Origin: Blastomyces gilchristii SLH14081
Taxonomy: Eukaryota; Ascomycota; Eurotiomycetes; Onygenales; Ajellomycetaceae
Reading direction: 5' to 3'
Assembly: GCF_000003855.2 (NCBI RefSeq)
Contig: NW_003101681.1
Coordinates: 6,189,900-6,253,899 of the forward strand
Length of the DNA stretch: 64,000 bases
Shown: positions 58,631-64,000 of the stretch, piece after piece
Numbering within the stretch: position 1 is the first letter of the stretch
Layout of the letters: every line of letters begins with the position of its first letter
Position numbers and translations under genes: made by a program
Notes under the pieces: model-generated
Seen by the model: only the letters and a program-made list of their open reading frames with translations
Databases searched by the model: none
Told to the model about the DNA's origin: nothing

Positions 58631-59690
58631 CAGAGAGAATCTCAGAGAGAGCTTGATTTCAGAGACAGCAGCTCTGAGAAGCTTAATTCATAGTTTCTCT
58701 TCTGTGACATATCTGAGCTCTGCTTAAGATACTGCTGAGTTGAGTCTACAGAGTTCTGTGATTTCTTTATCTTCTCTCTGTGAGAAGGCTTCAGTACAGT
58801 CTCTGATCAGTATTATCATTTATCTGCACTGCACTAAGTAGCTGAAGAAGAGAGAGATTTTATATATCTGTCTTTTCTCTTACTTCTGTTATTTTTATTG
58901 TATCTGTAACAATAACTTCTGTCTCTCTGTAAGTATTATCTCACAGAAAGATATTGTATCAGCTCTGATACAAAGTTCAGATGCTTAAGCAGTACAGAGT
59001 GAGAGTCTCAGAGCTCTAAGTATTGATAGATTCTGTCAAGACTGAAGAGATCTCTCTTACTCATCTATAAAAGAAGATAAAAGTGTGAATCTCTGAGATG
59101 AAAAAACACCTCAGAATGACTGATCTTAAGAAGAGATCAGCTGATGCTACTGTTGAAAGTGCTGCAGAGATTAATTACTGATTGAAGAGAATCTCACTTC
59201 AATTGAAGTAGATAACTAAGATGCTTTATAAGTTGATAAGTTAATATTTTATGCATTTCTCATGCTCTTCTGCAGTACTGCAGTACTAACTTCTCAGCAG
59301 ATAAAGATATCAGTGCTGAAGACTTCAATGATGAAGAATGAGTTTAATAAGAATATAATTATTAATGAGTAGACTCTGATTCTTCTTTTTACTTTTTCAA
59401 CAGATTGCAGTCTTATTAGAATAGCAGCAGCTCACAGATTGATAATATTAATCTTTTTTATTAGTTTTAAATATTTCTTTTCTCTAACTGCTTCAGGAAT
59501 TTTACACTTGTGTAGTCTTATTAAACTTCTAAAAAATTCTTTAAGAGAAAATAGAAGAAGAGTGTTACAGAGCTTATAAGACACTAGCTTATTACTGTGA
59601 GATTATCTCTAAAAACTCTTTGAGAAAAAATAAGAAGTCTTAAGCAGCATTTCTTACTTAACATCTCTGATATATAACAAAGCAGTCTCT
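58631..59690. other. Region downstream of gypsy-4 pol
   Basis: About 1 kb with stops in all frames. In gypsy-1 and gypsy-2 this place holds the antisense Cys-array frame; I looked for the array on plus and did not find it. Possibly untranslated region or LTR of gypsy-4. Confidence 0.35.
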
Positions 59691-60800
59691 ACTAGTTATC
59701 TCATAGTTTATAATCTCTTTCTCAGCATTTTTCAAATGCTCAAGTGATTCTTATAAATTCTCTGATAATAGATAATCTTCTCATTTCATAAGATATTAAA
59801 GCTTACTGTAATATATTCACTTATTCAATATTTTCTTTATAAGATATTCAGTATCACTTTCAATCTTGATATTATCTGACTGAGGCAGCTCTGCTCTGAG
59901 ACATTACTTATAGAGCTTCAAATAGAAAATGTGAAAAATAGAATGAATTGATTTCAATTCTGTGAATAATTTTAACTTATATATCTGCTTACTCATCACT
60001 CTTATTACTGAAAAAGATTCTAGTCACTACTTACTGAGCTTTTTACACAGTCTTATTATCTTGATATTCTTTACTGAAAATAGTACTTAATTCTCTATCA
60101 AGAACTTTATTAAAAGATGTTTTTAATTATAGTATTTTATCTACTACTTCTGAGTATGATGAATGCTTTTCACTGTCTTCTTATAAATTTTGTTTAAAAG
60201 TTTCAATCTCACTTTTACTTCTGATACTGAGAAATACTCTATTCTCTGTATCTGTTCAATATTCTGACTGTCTATTTCTCTTTTTGAAACATTGTTCATG
60301 ACATCACTGAATAATGAAGAATTATATTTATAATAAGTATAGAAAGAAGATATCTTTAAGATTGCATTTTTTACATTGTTATATATGAATTCAGCAGTCA
60401 GAAGATGTTTAAGTCAATTATTCTGATAATATAAATAGAACACTCAAAGATACTGTTCCAGTATCTGATTCTGATATTCTGTCTGATTATCTGTCTGCAG
60501 ATGAAATACAGTACTGAGAAGATATTTTATTATAAGATGATAGTAAAAAGCTGATCAGTATTTGCTGATGAAGAGGGATTCTCAATCTATTATCAATGAT
60601 TTCAGAGCACTGTGATCATGAATAATAATATCTAAAAACAGATCAGTTAATTCAGAGGCTTTAATCTTTTTATAAGTAGAGATATATCTGATTATCTTTA
60701 TAAAGTAGTTAACAATGATCAAAATTGAGTTATATTCTTTGACTCTTGTTGACTTCAGCAGATTAACTATGAAATTCATTGATAGATTCTGTCATGAGCT
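59691..60800 (-). pseudogene. gypsy-4 integrase and chromodomain
   Basis: The core opens with MNFIVNLLKSTRVKEYNSIL (60779, open to 60582) and NYFIKIIRYISTYKKIKASE; HDHSALKSLIID precedes the second Asp. STVFHLQTDNQTEYQNQILE near 60500-60450 is the HPQTDGQTE block. The C-terminal part has KSIHSIFHIFYLKLYK near 59950, then a chromodomain (TEYLIKKILNK, YLMKWEDYLLSENLxESLEH; 59860-59700) that keeps a Trp. Confidence 0.82.
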
Positions 60801-61639
60801 CTTTAAAACAGACAGTGATACTAACTCACTGTATTACTTATACTGTAGAATCTTTATTCTTTGATAGATATTATAAGTCTCAACATACTCTTTGATATCT
60901 GTTTGAAGCTTGTCTTAAATATATTTATATTTTAGAAGCTTCTCAGTCTTCTCTAATCTGAAGTGCTCTGTATAAGAATTATTATAATGAATTCTTAATA
61001 ACTTCTGACACATCACTCTACTATAAGAGATGAAGACTGAATTATTCAGCAGTAGAAGTTTACATTCTTCTAGTTATCAGTGACTTGATTTTTTAGCAGT
61101 ATCATTCTGCTCAGAGTCTGTCTCTTTCAAGTTTAAATCAGATTCTTTCTTCTTCAACTTCTGAATTTAAGCTGCAGTAGAGATATTCCTCTTCTATAAC
61201 TTATCAATGAATTTCAAAAGTAGTTGAGTTAAAAGATTATAGACTGTTTTATTCTTTATCAATTCAATGATTGTAAGATATGATATAAGAAGCTCATGAT
61301 CTTCAGTATCAGTTCTCTGTGAGAACTCAGATTTTCTTTCATCTTCTATACTGAGTTATACAGCTGTCTTATCAGCACTGTTTCCAAGCTTCAGAGAATC
61401 TCAATTCTCTGCAGTCAGCTTCTTCTGCAGTGATGACAGAGGTTCTTTTATAGAATTCTTCTTCATATTAATAATATTATAATCAGACTGTCTAAATAAT
61501 ATGTCAGTGAGATTAAGCTGATCTGAACAGTATTGAATATAGAAATTATACTCTGAAAGCAGCTCTGCTCATCTGACTTAATGTTCTATCAAGCTCTTTA
61601 TTATCAAGAAGTAACACAGATTTGTATAATCAGTGAGAA

Positions 61640-63480
61640 CTTGCACTGAGTACTTACTACTCTGAAGATAGTATCATCAGATCTTAAAGAATTTAATAAT
61701 TACTAACATCTTCTAATCATAAGTATCATATCTTCTCTGTGTAAGTGATAACTTCTTGAAGAAGAAAGTCACTGATCTTCATTTACAGTGTTTTATAAAC
61801 TCTGTAAAAAAGTCTTCTCTCACAGACAATTCATTATCTATTTCTTCAGAAGTAATTATTCTCTGATTCTTTCAACATTGAAAGATCTTCAGTGTCAACT
61901 GTGAAAAGATTTCACAGATCTCATTTCTGAATATATCAGTCTCACACTGACTGAGTAAGTTGAAGTTAAAGTGATTCAGTATTGTGATATCTGTAAAAGC
62001 TTATTTTAATTCTGCAAATACCTGCATGATGTCTTGAGTGAGAATAAATAGTTCTGTTTTTCTGTCTTTCACACTTCTCTTTAACAGATCTGTAAGAGAG
62101 GCAGTAATCTGTGAATATGTATAGATGAATCATCTGTAGAAATTTATAAATTCTAGAAATATCTGCATCTCACAGTATATTCACAGTGTCAGTCAGTTCT
62201 TAATGACAGAGACTCAGCTTCTGTTCATTGAAATGTCATTTATCTTAATAATATAATCTAAGAAATCAATCTTCTGCATGTAGAATAAGCATTTTTCAGT
62301 GTTTGTATAGAGTTAATACTGTCTTAAGCAACTCAATACTTCTTAAACATGAGTATCATGTTCTTTCTCTGATTTCAAGAAGTTTAGAATATTATCCAGG
62401 TATACTATGCAGAAGATGTTGACAAGGCCTCACAGTGTCTCATTTATATAGATCTGAAAGATGACTGAAGTGTTACAAAGACTAAAAGATAAAACAAGAT
62501 ATTCAAAATTGCTATATTTAGTATGAAAAGTCATTTTTTAAATATCATCTTCATTAACTCTGATTCTATAATAGATATTCTGTATATCAATCTTTGAGAA
62601 CATCTTTGCTTCAGATAATCAATCAATCATCTCATCAATTAATAGTAATGAATAGTAATTCTTAACTGTCATCTTATTAAGATCTCTGTAGTCTATGTAT
62701 AGATGTAGCCTACTATTCTTCTTAAGTACAAAGAGTATAGATGTCTCTGCTGAACTCTTTGATAAGTATATTCAGTTCTTTGATTGTGCTTCTTTAAGAT
62801 ATTTATACAGAACATTCAATTCCTTTACAGATAAGTTGTAAAGAAGCCTGTACAGTACTGTTACACTGTCTTTAAAATAAATCTTATATTATATCTTAAT
62901 ATTAGAAAACTTCACTGCTTCTCTTTCTAAAAAGACATTCTTATAATCTGTAAAGAGATGTTATGTATATTCATCTTCAATGATGAATACTGCTGCTAAT
63001 CTTGCAGTGAGAGTGATAGCTTCTTCATCTGTTTTCAAGTCTCAATCACCTACTACACAGTATATTGACTCTTTCTTTTTCTCAAGATTCTTCTGATAAA
63101 ACTCTTCAGATTTCTCTATCACTGTCTCTTCATCAGTGAGGCAGTATTGTCACATCTAAGTGACTCAGTCAATGAGAGAATTGTTTTCTCTCAATCACAG
63201 AAGATCTAGAATGATATTCTTATCTATGATGTTAACTATGTGAAGAAGCAGACTGCTCTTCTTGAAGATTTCTTCTGAGTCTGTGATCACACACTTTGCT
63301 TAAATTATGTCAAAATGATGACATTTTATTTCATCAGTAAATTTTGCATGATCTGATAGGTCTATCTTCTTTCAATTCTTTATTAAAGAAAAGAAATAGA
63401 ATATGAAGTTAGCATCTATCTCAGAGTTAAGTAGGCATCTCACTGATATCTTCTTATTCAGAGTATGCATTGTAATTGTA
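61640..63480 (-). pseudogene. gypsy-4 protease, reverse transcriptase and RNase H
   Basis: Protease: RCLLNSEIDANFIF near 63430, where the expected DSG reads NSE. Reverse transcriptase: SILFVLKKNSRLHLYIDYRD near 62740-62690, LSFSLCNTSVIFQIYINETL near 62470, and FCIVYLDNILNFL near 62410-62380 (YLDD read as YLDN). RNase H: LLSQCETDIFRNE near 61950, then LTQRRYDTYD near 61740 and VQVLTDYTNL near 61650-61620. Stops throughout. Confidence 0.82.
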
Positions 63481-63589
63481 ATATAAACTTGAAGACATGA
63501 GAATTATTAATTCTTTATTTCTTTCTCTTCTTTATCTTTCACAGATACATTTGTTAGAAGAGAAGTTGACTTTGAGAAGATATCTTCTC

Positions 63590-64000
63590 AGTTTCTTCTC
63601 TTCTTCAGCTTCTTGCAATCACTGATATAGTGATTATCAGCTCTGCAGTTGAAATAGAGATCTTTATCAAATCTTTTTTAACATTTCTTCACAGTGAGTG
63701 AAGAATTAGAATACTTGAAATTCTTCTTTACTTTCTCTGCACTGAAGCTGTCACAGCACTGTTTAGATTCTGTTATTAATTGCTTAGAAGAGATCTTGTT
63801 AATCTTTTTCTCAGAGAATTGATTATTCAAATAGATCTGAGAAGTCAGATTGATAAGCTCAGTGTGATTAATTAATGAACTCTGATATTATGATATTATT
63901 GTCTGCACCTTGTGAGTCAGCTTTGTAAGATAAAGCTGTGTTTTTAATTGATTCAAATCATCAGTCAATTCCTCTCAATATTTTTCAAATCTTGTGTTAA
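63590..64000 (-). pseudogene. gypsy-4 gag, C-terminal part
   Basis: Helical sequence (LTDDLNQLKTQLYLTKLTHK type) from the window edge, then near 63660-63610 the knuckle LYFNCRADNHYISDCKKLK, where the first Cys of CCHC appears as Tyr. Partial because of the window edge. Confidence 0.65.

Larger units (their letters stand above)
59691..64000 (-). mobile_element. gypsy-4: chromovirus pol and part of gag, cut by the window edge
   Basis: Minus-strand order from the right: gag end with zinc knuckle (63660-63610), protease, reverse transcriptase, RNase H, integrase, chromodomain (about 59860-59700). No LTR lies in the window. The 5' part is beyond 64000. Many TGA, TAA and TAG stops. Confidence 0.85.

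Overview
The window is a transposon graveyard from what is most likely a filamentous fungus. I find no host gene that I can support. The evidence for a fungus is the combination of several Ty3/gypsy LTR retrotransposons (at least three with a chromodomain at the integrase C-terminus), a Tad1-like LINE (zinc-knuckle ORF1, then apurinic-type endonuclease, reverse transcriptase and RNase H), and a RIP-like hypermutation that has left most of the DNA with almost no CpG and little CpC/GpG and has filled coding frames with TGA stops. Species cannot be named from the sequence.

Layout. (1) 1-1488: 5' end of a LINE on the minus strand, running out of the window to the left. (2) 1489 to about 27838: an old Ty3/gypsy chromovirus, here called gypsy-2 (sense plus), split by three later insertions: gypsy-1 copy A (4536-12863), a tRNA-headed LINE chimera (13210-15449) and gypsy-3 (19389-26639). 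(3) 27840-29660: AT-rich DNA without recognisable genes. (4) 29661-55811: one gypsy-1 copy (B/D), split by a full-length LINE (33100-50742), which is itself split by gypsy-1 copy C (38657-48602), which contains a 5'-truncated LINE (45378-47064). This is four levels of nesting. (5) 55813-56422: a short terminal-inverted-repeat element with an inverted, mutated partner. (6) 56423-64000: two further gypsy elements on the minus strand (gypsy-5, then gypsy-4, which runs off the right edge).

The nesting is supported by target-site duplications readable in the sequence: AATA and ATAG around gypsy-1 A and C, CTTTT around gypsy-3, and 11, 13 and 14 bp around the LINE insertions. In three places (4535/12868, 13209/15461, 19384/26645), removing the insert and one copy of the duplication rejoins an interrupted reading frame.

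Four points stand out. First, two different gypsy families carry, downstream of pol and on the opposite strand, a reading frame with the same cysteine array (C-x2-C-x9-C ... N-C-x8-C-S-x3-C). Second, the hypermutation targets mainly CpG and CpC rather than the CpA of classical RIP, and it stops sharply inside element ends. Third, a retroposon joins a tRNA-like head and an unrelated 670-bp body to a 1.5-kb LINE tail. Fourth, the LINE 3' end keeps a hairpin whose stem stays paired after mutation. All protein names below rest on motifs read by eye; no database search was possible.
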